Shown: piece after piece, positions 1 to 6,452 of the stretch
Layout of the letters: every line of letters starts with the position of its first letter
Numbering within the stretch: position 1 is the stretch's first letter
Assembly (NCBI GenBank): GCA_049317645.1
Contig: JBMOHV010000050.1
Location: 1-12,433, forward strand
Source of the DNA: SYHX01 sp049317645
GTDB lineage: Bacteria; Bacteroidota; Bacteroidia; UBA7662
Length of the DNA stretch: 12,433 nt
Reading direction: 5' to 3'
Translations under genes and position numbers: made by a program
The notes under the pieces: generated by a model
Told to the model about the DNA's origin: nothing
Database searches by the model: none
Seen by the model: the letters and a program-made list of their open reading frames with translations, nothing else

Positions 1-1247
1 GAAATATTGAAGGTATGTCGTGCACTGGATGGGGTGCCTGTCGTGTCGTTGTACAAAATAACGTCTGCAGCAGAACCGGTTAAACTGCTAAATCCAATCG
101 TGGTAGAACCACCAGCCCCAATGATACCAGATAAATCATAACCACCTGAGGGAGAGAAATAAGTTCCGGGCTCAATTAGGAAATTGATAGACCCCGTGAT
201 ACCCCCTGCGCGCATTGCATTCACCGCAGCAGTTACCGTAGGGTAATTGGCGGTTGCAGAGGCACCAATGGTGTACGTACCGCTGGGAATTGCCAAAATA
301 ATCGTCCTTGAAACGGTATCGTTGGCCTGATTCAAGTCAGCACCCAAACCATTGGCGTTCGAAACAAAAGCACTAATTGAGAAAGACCCCGATGCAGGAG
401 CCGTGATGGCAGAAGCAAACGTGTGATCGGCAGTTTGACCCGTTGCGATCGATCCGGTCCATGACTCCGTGACCACCGATCCCCCGCTCATTTGGTAACC
501 CAGGGTTGCGGAGGTAATGGTGGTGGATGCGGTGTTCATAATTCGCAAGGTCACCGGCGCGGTTGCACCGCCTCCCATTGGGGCAACCGGAGCGATTAAA
601 GAAGATGCAGCCAAATCCACACCAGCAATACCGGCAATAGACAATTGCATGTTGGGGCGGTTCAAATAGGTGCTGGACACAGAATTATTGGCACAGACTC
701 CGGATGCATCTGCATTGTACGCCATGGCACTGTTCCATGAGGTCGCTGTCATGCGGGTACCTGCATTGTTAAGGTAGCCAGAGTTGTTGAAACAAACCTC
801 GATAACAAGGTTGGACATGCCATCCCAGAAATACGCAGGTGTAAACAAGTGGGTATTCCACCCTGAAACGGGAACGTATCCAGTGGCTGGACCGGAGTAA
901 ACGGTGGTCAAGCCGGAACGCCATCCCGCCGTTGTGGTGAAGGCGGTATCGCTGGTAGTTCCCATTTTGATGGTATATCCCTCCAAAGGAGTCGCAACCA
1001 GGGTGGCGACATCAAATGCGATGCTACCAATATTTCCCGGTGTTGCTCCAAGCGCGACCAATTCGGAAGCCCGAATCATGTATTGCTGCCTGGAACCAAA
1101 ATAATAATTACCATAAGCGGCTGGATAACCGGATGTGGTGTTTACGGCTGTACCGGTTCCCACCGTATAAACGGTTTGGGCCTGGGCAGATAGCCCGAAC
1201 ACGAGGGCGAACAAGGCAAAGGCCAAAAATCGTAGGTTCTTTTTCAT
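1..1247 (-). CDS. Secreted modular surface protein with beta-helix start (C-terminus beyond window)
   Basis: The first 415 codons are visible; the 3' end lies beyond the left edge. An ATG at 1247 opens a clear signal peptide (MKKNLRFLAF start, hydrophobic core, cut near AQAQ, residue 24). Residues 25-205 form a Thr/Gly-rich beta-sandwich region of the kind common in Bacteroidota surface proteins (YYFGSRQQYMIRASEL). Residues 210-320 resemble a CARDB/Fn3-like domain (VDLAASSLIAP to DTVSRTI). From about 321 (YPTVTAAVNAM, then INFLIEPGTY) the sequence looks like the first coils of a right-handed parallel beta-helix (pectin-lyase-like). Such proteins are usually exported by Sec and then T9SS; whether a sorting domain follows cannot be seen. 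It lies 156 bp downstream of the S8 protease on the same strand, behind an AT-rich leader. No catalytic motif is visible, so adhesion or polysaccharide binding is only a guess. Confidence 0.85.
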   Translation of the reverse strand, partial: MKKNLRFLAFALFALVFGLSAQAQTVYTVGTGTAVNTTSGYPAAYGNYYFGSRQQYMIRASELVALGATPGNIGSIAFDVATLVATPLEGYTIKMGTTSDTAFTTTAGWRSGLTTVYSGPATGYVPVSGWNTHLFTPAYFWDGMSNLVIEVCFNNSGYLNNAGTRMTATSWNSAMAYNADASGVCANNSVSSTYLNRPNMQLSIAGIAGVDLAASSLIAPVAPMGGGATAPVTLRIMNTASTTITSATLGYQMSGGSVVTESWTGSIATGQTADHTFASAITAPASGSFSISAFVSNANGLGADLNQANDTVSRTIILAIPSGTYTIGASATANYPTVTAAVNAMRAGGITGSINFLIEPGTYFSPSGGYDLSGIIGAGGSTTIGFSSLTGSAADVILYNDTTGTPSSARHTFNI

Positions 1248-1396
1248 AGCTTATTGTTTATTGGTTCTAAAAATAATGCAATTCGATGAAAAAAATCATC
1301 TTAAAATAAAAAATATATAATAAAATTCCTTGGTGTGGCCTCGAATGGCTCAAGCATTTAGGTCCATTTTTGGACAAAAAGGCCCATAAAAAAGCC

Positions 1397-1412
1397 AAAA
1401 AGCCTAATAGGC
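1397..1412 (-). terminator. Weak possible terminator at the end of the S8 protease gene
   Basis: On the minus strand the sequence GCCT-ATT-AGGC can fold into a 4-bp GC-rich stem with a 3-base loop, followed directly by five T residues. The stem overlaps the TAG stop codon of the protease. More T-rich runs follow (to about 1376). The stem is short, so this is a weak call. If it fails, the protease and the beta-helix gene would be co-transcribed. Confidence 0.3.
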
Positions 1413-4097
1413 GGAGCCATCCACGTCCCCTGTGCACTGAATGACAAGGGGACACTGAACGGGTGCGCCGGCAGAAACCGAGATTCGTGCCTCCGTTGCC
1501 AGCCAATCTCCGGCGGCAAAGCCCGAAATGCGGCCATAGGCGGCTTGCATGTCCAGCAATCCGGTCAAGGGGGGGTTCATGGACAGCCACAAAGGGATTG
1601 GCAGACCTGTCGGGGTACCGGTCTGTAGGCAAGGGCGGCTAACTCCTCCAAATCCACCGCAGGGGCCTGGCTCCCGATAGAGAACTTCCAGGCGGGTCGG
1701 TAGGGTCCCTGCGGGTAGTGGGGTTGGCTGGGCCTGGCCAAAGTAGGTCAAGGGATTGAATAACACACGATGGCGGCCTGAAGAAACCAACGTCGTTGCA
1801 AGAGCAGAGGTCGGTTGCCCCCAGGTCCCCACCGTATAGTTTGCGCTGCCAAGGCTGTCGGTCGCTGCGGCGAAGCGGGCAACAAGGCTGGGGACCGAGG
1901 CCAAAGGGGAAGAGCCCGGTAGATTCAGCGAGACCGACAACGGTTCGGAATTGGACCATTGATTCGTAAAACGCCATGCGATTTGGAGGGCATCCGTGCT
2001 ATTAATACTGCGATTGGCGTTGACATCGGCTACTTCTGCTGCTAAACCGCTCAGGAGGGCTGTTCGGGCAAAGTGCCGAGCCACCAACAAAGCATCCGTT
2101 CCGTTAACCCCTGCAGGGGAGATCTGGGCCGATGCCCGAACCTTGTAGGTACCGGTTTCCAAACCCGGAACGCTAAAATACCCTTGGGCATTGGACGAGG
2201 CCGCAGCGACCAAGACCCCATCGCTTTCCCGATAAACCCCAACAACCCCTGCGATTCCATTCCCCGCAGACCCCGCATAACGCAATTGCCCAGTAAGGGT
2301 GGATTTGAGTCGCATCCCCGAACCTACCAAAGCAAAAACCTGGGGCTGGTTACCGCTCAAGGCCCCTTTGTGCGTGACTTGCAGGGTGTACATGCCGGCC
2401 GTTGGGGCCTGTAGGCGGACTTGTTCGATGTTATCCCGGGTATTGTCCCCGGTTTGGGCTGCAGAAGAAGGCTGACCGGACACCAAGCGGAAAGGCTCAA
2501 ACACCGCCCCATCACTACTCCTTATAAGCCGCAAATCCAGATCGTTGACCAAAACAGGTGCCGGATTATTGACCATATAAGTGGAGACAGCCGCAGCCGG
2601 GTCGTTCCAGGCCAGGGTTAGCACCAAAGGCTGTTGACCATCGCTGTAAAAGGGGCGCGTATAGGTTCCACCGTTGGCCAGGCTCATGGATTCCAGCAAG
2701 GTGGTATCCCCCCGGCCTGCCATCAATTGAACAGACCCCTCGGCATTCAACAAACCCCAGCCATAAACGGGGTCTGGACCCGGCAAACCCGCTTCCAACG
2801 CCGTATGGCAGACCAAGGCTTTGAGTTGGGCGGAGGTCATGGGTGGCGGAGGCGAGCCTAGCAGAGGGGCGTTGATTTCCGTCCACCGCTGCTGCAACAA
2901 AACCAAGGTGCCGGTCACCGCCGGCGATGCCATGGATGTTCCGTTGTAAGAGGCATACGCTGCGTCTCCGGTTGCTGTTGAAGAATAAACACCTACGCCT
3001 TTGGCCACGATATCCGGCTTGATGCGGCCATCATCGGTCGGCCCCCAACCATGAAAGGTGCTGGGTACGACCTGCGAAGGACCGGTATACGCGCCTGTTA
3101 TCCCTTGAACAGCGCCTATGCTGAGTACATTCTTGGCAACACCCGCATGGGATATGCAATCGTACCCCAGCGGGCCCCCGTCCTTTTGACGGGTAACGGT
3201 GCTGTTCACCCAGTTTCCTTGGCTGTTGCTCCATGCCCGGTGGGTGGTGCCCGGCGAGGGCCCCTGGCCACGATCGTTACCGGCCGCTTTGACGATTAAA
3301 TAATTGGGGGCGTTGTTGGCAATCAAATCCCAGTCCCTGGCCTGCTGGGAATACAAACCAAAATCCGCACAAATCGTATCCGATTCATCCCCCCACCAGA
3401 ACCAGCGGCTGCTCCCAAGACCATCGAAATCGCCATAGGCCCAGCCAGTTATCAATCCATAGGAGTGGTTGGACATCAACAAACCCTGGGCCGCGGCTGC
3501 AGCCATTTCGCTTTCGTCGCTGTTCCAATCGTAAGCGTCCAATTTGGCCGCGTAGGCCATGCCTTTGGCGGTGGGTTGTTCGCCAGAGGCCATTATCGTT
3601 CCCGCAACGTGGGTCGCATGGTTGTCATTGCTGGTGGCGGCATCCCTTTGGGTGACCCGTCCTACCAATTCCTGGTGGGTTGCCCGGACCCCTCCCCCAT
3701 CCCAAATCCCCGCTTTGGGATCGTAGAAATAGGGTTGCGAACCATTAGGCCCGCTGATACAGCACAAGGTCATCCGTTGCCCGCTCAGGTTGAGTCCCAA
3801 CCCCCCGCCGGGCCACAAACGGTTGGTTCGACTGGTCTGTGCAGCCCCCAGATTACTGGTTTCGTAATAGAGAGGGGGTAGGCCACCAGACCTTAGGGCC
3901 TTGAATTCGGCCACGACGCCCTCGGTTTCGAGACGCATTGGCAAATAGGAAGGCAAAACGGACGTAGACTGAGCCTGAAGAAAAGAAGGGGAACACCCCA
4001 AACCCAGCAAAACCACCCAAACCCAGCAAAACCACATAGAAATGCGGTGCTGTAATCCTTTGAATAGTTTGGTTAATCGAAAGAGTAGATGCCCCAT
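1404..4097 (-). CDS. S8 family (Kp43-like) subtilisin with dockerin-like C-terminal module
   Basis: This 897-residue protein is a secreted serine endopeptidase. Counted from the ATG at 4097, the N-terminus is basic and followed by a hydrophobic stretch (21-40) with cleavage likely after FLQAQ (43). The subtilase triad is complete: D133 (IWDGGGV), H160 (HATHVAGT) and S388 (NGTSMASP), with oxyanion N274 (AAGN). Residues 490-590 match the Kp43 C-terminal beta domain (LAWNDPAA, LVNDLDLRL, then TRDNIEQVRL). Residues 600-655 look like a carboxypeptidase-regulatory-like sandwich, and 662-710 like a dockerin pair (GVNGTDALLVARHF; DVNANRSINSTDAL). The chain ends at GDVDGSAY without a T9SS sorting domain, so its export route is unclear. 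The start is uncertain: an internal ATG at 4037 is possible, and the signal codons contain a 19-bp tandem repeat. Confidence 0.9.
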   Translation of the reverse strand: MGHLLFRLTKLFKGLQHRISMWFCWVWVVLLGLGCSPSFLQAQSTSVLPSYLPMRLETEGVVAEFKALRSGGLPPLYYETSNLGAAQTSRTNRLWPGGGLGLNLSGQRMTLCCISGPNGSQPYFYDPKAGIWDGGGVRATHQELVGRVTQRDAATSNDNHATHVAGTIMASGEQPTAKGMAYAAKLDAYDWNSDESEMAAAAAQGLLMSNHSYGLITGWAYGDFDGLGSSRWFWWGDESDTICADFGLYSQQARDWDLIANNAPNYLIVKAAGNDRGQGPSPGTTHRAWSNSQGNWVNSTVTRQKDGGPLGYDCISHAGVAKNVLSIGAVQGITGAYTGPSQVVPSTFHGWGPTDDGRIKPDIVAKGVGVYSSTATGDAAYASYNGTSMASPAVTGTLVLLQQRWTEINAPLLGSPPPPMTSAQLKALVCHTALEAGLPGPDPVYGWGLLNAEGSVQLMAGRGDTTLLESMSLANGGTYTRPFYSDGQQPLVLTLAWNDPAAAVSTYMVNNPAPVLVNDLDLRLIRSSDGAVFEPFRLVSGQPSSAAQTGDNTRDNIEQVRLQAPTAGMYTLQVTHKGALSGNQPQVFALVGSGMRLKSTLTGQLRYAGSAGNGIAGVVGVYRESDGVLVAAASSNAQGYFSVPGLETGTYKVRASAQISPAGVNGTDALLVARHFARTALLSGLAAEVADVNANRSINSTDALQIAWRFTNQWSNSEPLSVSLNLPGSSPLASVPSLVARFAAATDSLGSANYTVGTWGQPTSALATTLVSSGRHRVLFNPLTYFGQAQPTPLPAGTLPTRLEVLYREPGPCGGFGGVSRPCLQTGTPTGLPIPLWLSMNPPLTGLLDMQAAYGRISGFAAGDWLATEARISVSAGAPVQCPLVIQCTGDVDGSAY
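3998..4035. repeat. Perfect 19-bp tandem duplication in the protease signal-peptide codons
   Basis: The 19-mer CCAAACCCAGCAAAACCAC (plus strand) occurs twice back to back, at 3998-4016 and 4017-4035, with no mismatch. It covers the hydrophobic core of the protease signal peptide and abuts the internal ATG at 4037. Because 19 is not a multiple of three, gain or loss of one copy would shift the reading frame downstream of either ATG start. Confidence 0.95.
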
Positions 4098-4101
4098 TCC
4101 T

Positions 4102-4109
4102 CAAATCTA
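4102..4109 (-). promoter_or_regulatory. TAGATTTG -7 box before the protease gene
   Basis: The minus strand carries TAGATTTG, an exact match to the Bacteroidota -7 consensus TAnnTTTG, between the tRNA terminator and the protease. I see no good TTG -33 element at the right distance. If used, transcription would begin near or just past the ATG at 4097, giving a leaderless message or favouring the ATG at 4037. Confidence 0.35.
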
Positions 4110-4111
4110 CG

Positions 4112-4138
4112 AAAAAAGGCCACCGTTGGGGTGGCCTT
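4112..4138 (-). terminator. Intrinsic terminator of tRNA-Val
   Basis: A 9-bp perfect stem (AAGGCCACC paired with GGTGGCCTT) with a 5-base loop lies at 4116-4138. On the minus strand it is followed by a run of six T residues, the last two pairing in the stem. It begins 9 bp past the tRNA 3' end and points in the tRNA's direction, separating the tRNA from the protease gene just beyond. Confidence 0.88.
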
Positions 4139-4146
4139 CATCGGTG

Positions 4147-4221
4147 TGGGCGCACACGGATTCGAACCGCGGACCCTCTGCTTGTAAGGCAGATGCTCTG
4201 AACCAGCTGAGCTATGCGCCC
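4147..4221 (-). tRNA. tRNA-Val (anticodon TAC)
   Basis: The minus strand folds into a complete 75-nt cloverleaf. The acceptor stem is GGGCGCA with TGCGCCC and discriminator A. The D arm is GCTC/GAGC. The anticodon stem is TCTGC/GCAGA with loop CTTACAA, which places TAC at positions 34-36. The T arm is CGCGG/CCGTG with loop TTCGAAT. The 3' CCA is not encoded (the discriminator is followed by CAC), as is usual in Bacteroidota. The gene has its own upstream promoter box and a strong terminator immediately downstream, so it appears monocistronic. Confidence 0.97.
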
Positions 4222-4254
4222 CTTGAAAACCAAAGAATTTCGGTTTGGGGACCG

Positions 4255-4283
4255 CAAATATAGAGCAATTTTGCACCAAACAA
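4255..4283 (-). promoter_or_regulatory. Promoter of tRNA-Val (TTG / TATATTTG)
   Basis: On the minus strand, TATATTTG (4262-4255) matches the Bacteroidota -7 consensus TAnnTTTG exactly. A TTG (4283-4281) lies 18 bp further upstream, a spacing compatible with the -33 element. The box ends 33 bp before the tRNA 5' end. It faces away from the kinase operon on the other strand. Confidence 0.65.
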
Positions 4284-4352
4284 CCCGTTTCTCAGGATCG
4301 CTTCGGCTTTTGACCCACTTTGGACGCCAAAAGGCTAATTTCAACCCGCACA

Positions 4353-4387
4353 AATCCAATTGAATCCAATCCAATTGAATCCAATCC
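4353..4387. repeat. 15-bp tandem repeat (2.3 copies) in the kinase operon leader
   Basis: The unit AATCCAATTGAATCC occurs at 4353-4367 and 4368-4382, followed by a partial AATCC to 4387. Each unit is itself a near-palindrome centred on CAATTG. The repeat ends 25 bp before the ATG chosen for the kinase. In frame it would read NPIES twice, but only a TTG could start that extension, so it is more likely leader than coding sequence. Confidence 0.9.
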
Positions 4388-4412
4388 CCGCCTACTGAGC
4401 CTCCACCAACCT

Positions 4413-6431
4413 ATGCGCTCCGTCTACTACCAAAACAGCCGCTGGAAATTCGTCCTGTTGTTGCTCGCGCTGATTATAGGTGCCCTCTCCCTCTATTACA
4501 CCGACCGCATGGTCCAAAGCGTCCGCAAACAGGAACGCAAAAACATGGAACTCTGGGCCAATGCCACACGAGCACTTAGCATGAGCCGCGAGTTTGATGC
4601 CAGCCTCGAGGTCCTCGTGGAAATCATCCAAGCGAACGATAACATTCCGGTAATTTTAACCGATTCCAACAAAGCCATCCTTTCGTATAACAACCTAAAC
4701 GAAATCCTGGCACGTCGTCCCGGATACCTGGAGCGATTGGTCCAAGAAATGGAAACCCAACATCCGCCTATTGTTATACAAGCCGGACCAGGAATCACCA
4801 ATTATATTTTTTATTCGGATAGTATATTGTTATACCAACTAAAATATTACCCCCTCTTTCAGCTTTTGGTGATTTGTATTTTCTTGGCCATTTCTTATGC
4901 GGCCTTTAGTACCAGCCGACGGTACGAACAGGATTTTTTGTGGGTGGGGATGGCCAAGGAAACGGCCCATCAATTGGGAACCCCGATTTCGTCGCTCATG
5001 GCATTGCATGCCCGATTGGAAGGCGAATTCATGGAGGACCACCAACCGCATTCCGGACAGGCAACGACCGACCCCGCCTGGTTTTCAGCGTTTTCGAAGG
5101 ATATTAATCGCTTGGAAAACATCGCCGAGCGTTTCTCCAAAATTGGCTCAACCCCCGTGCTGCGATTGTCTTCGCTGGAAGAAACCCTCGAAGGCGCCTT
5201 GGAATACCTACAGCCCCGTTCGCCATCCAGTGTTCGCTTTAGGAAAGAAATTGCGCCGAATCTTCCACAAGTTCCCCATAACAAATCATTGATGGAATGG
5301 GTGATTGAAAACCTTACCAAGAATGCCTTGGATGCCATGCCCCAAGGAGGGGAAATTCGCTTTCACCTGCACGCCCTACGTCAAAGCATCGTTCTTGACA
5401 TCAGTGATACCGGCAAAGGAATCCCACGATCTCGTCACCGAATGATTTTTCGGCCTGGCATATCAACCCGCAAGCGAGGTTGGGGGCTGGGTCTAACCCT
5501 GGCCAAACGAATTGTTGAATTGAATCACCGCGGCCGCATCAAAGTTCTTCACTCCGAGTTGGGCAAAGGAACCACCTTTCGGATTCAACTACCACTTCGC
5601 CAAAACTTGGTCCGTAGCGGTTGGCAGAGGTTTCAAAATTTGTTACGCTGGACCTATGGCGGAGTCCTACCCTTCCTTGTGCATGCGCTGTTACTGGCTC
5701 CTTACCTGGCCACCCCCACCACGGTCCTGGCCCAAGCCCCAAAAGCCGGATCTTCCAAGCCACTTTGGCAGGTGCACACCAGCATCGGGGGCTACCTCCC
5801 CGGTGGCCGCCTCCAAGAGCGATTTGGACCCCTGGCCATGGTTGGGCCTGACATCCTACGCCAAAGCCCATCGCGTCGTTGGACCCTTGGATTGCGCGGA
5901 GGACATTTGTTTGGATCAACCGTTCGGGAAACTTCTTTGTTTGGCGCGATCGCGACTCCATCCGGAGATATCATCAACGCCAACGGGGTCTACGAAGACT
6001 ACCGACTTCGACCCTTTGGATGGCTGGTCGAAGGCAAGGTTGGTTATTTGTTCTGGCCCCAAGGACCCCGAGGTTCGGGCTTTTTGAGCGAGTGGGGCGT
6101 CGGTGCTTTGCAACACAAAATTTGGATCGAAACTCCTAACAACAATTCACCCCAATTGAGCAGCGAATTCAAACGGGGTTACGACCGATTATGCGATGGC
6201 GTTAGTTTAAGCCAATTTATTGGCTACCATTACCTTTCAACTGAACGGAGGGTCAATTTTCGAATTGGTTTGGAATTTATCTGGGCGGGAACACGGGAGC
6301 GAAGGACGGTTCGATACGATACCGGCCTGCCGGCCCATGAAGCCCGCAACGACCTATTGGGGGGACTCAAAATGAGCTGGATCTTGCCGATCTACGAACG
6401 CAGCGAAAAGGCGGATTTGTACTTTGAATAA
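4413..6431 (+). CDS. Sensor histidine kinase fused to an outer-membrane-type beta-barrel
   Basis: The ATG at 4413 fits the usual kinase N-terminus (MRSVYYQNSRWKF); the in-frame extension to 4320 offers only a TTG. The product has 672 residues. Membrane segments at about 10-29 and 147-166 flank a periplasmic sensor of some 115 residues. The cytoplasmic part has the phosphoacceptor H186 (ETAHQLGTP), the N box (NLTKNALDAM, 300-309), DTGKGI (332-337) and GWGLGL (356-361), ending near 396 (GTTFRIQLPL). Without a stop it continues into a hydrophobic segment (416-440) ending TTVLA-QAP, like a signal peptide, and about 230 residues of alternating strands (LGLRGGHLFG, VEGKVGYLFW, VNFRIGLEFIW) ending in DLYFE, which resemble a small outer-membrane barrel. 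No response regulator gene is adjacent. waaA follows after 21 bp. The kinase call is firm; the barrel call rests on strand pattern only. Confidence 0.88.
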   Translation: MRSVYYQNSRWKFVLLLLALIIGALSLYYTDRMVQSVRKQERKNMELWANATRALSMSREFDASLEVLVEIIQANDNIPVILTDSNKAILSYNNLNEILARRPGYLERLVQEMETQHPPIVIQAGPGITNYIFYSDSILLYQLKYYPLFQLLVICIFLAISYAAFSTSRRYEQDFLWVGMAKETAHQLGTPISSLMALHARLEGEFMEDHQPHSGQATTDPAWFSAFSKDINRLENIAERFSKIGSTPVLRLSSLEETLEGALEYLQPRSPSSVRFRKEIAPNLPQVPHNKSLMEWVIENLTKNALDAMPQGGEIRFHLHALRQSIVLDISDTGKGIPRSRHRMIFRPGISTRKRGWGLGLTLAKRIVELNHRGRIKVLHSELGKGTTFRIQLPLRQNLVRSGWQRFQNLLRWTYGGVLPFLVHALLLAPYLATPTTVLAQAPKAGSSKPLWQVHTSIGGYLPGGRLQERFGPLAMVGPDILRQSPSRRWTLGLRGGHLFGSTVRETSLFGAIATPSGDIINANGVYEDYRLRPFGWLVEGKVGYLFWPQGPRGSGFLSEWGVGALQHKIWIETPNNNSPQLSSEFKRGYDRLCDGVSLSQFIGYHYLSTERRVNFRIGLEFIWAGTRERRTVRYDTGLPAHEARNDLLGGLKMSWILPIYERSEKADLYFE

Positions 6432-6452
6432 GGAGCAGTCCATCGCTGTGTT

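Noticed and set aside
1362..1375. Hairpin GTCCA-TTTT-TGGAC between the protease and the beta-helix gene
   Set aside because: The T run lies on the wrong side for a minus-strand terminator, and no plus-strand gene needs one here.
1375..1393. T-rich motif around TTTTTATGGG, also present at 11392-11409, as a shared regulatory element
   Set aside because: Distances to the downstream start codons differ greatly (about 128 and 39 bp) and both regions are simply T-rich.
3993..4005. Lipoprotein signal (LGLGC) in the protease
   Set aside because: The -3 residue is Gly rather than Leu/Val/Ile, and a normal signal peptidase I site (FLQAQ) follows eight residues later.
4320..4412. N-terminal extension of the kinase (NPIES repeats)
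   Set aside because: It would need a TTG start, has no family-like sequence, and the ATG at 4413 matches the usual kinase N-terminus.
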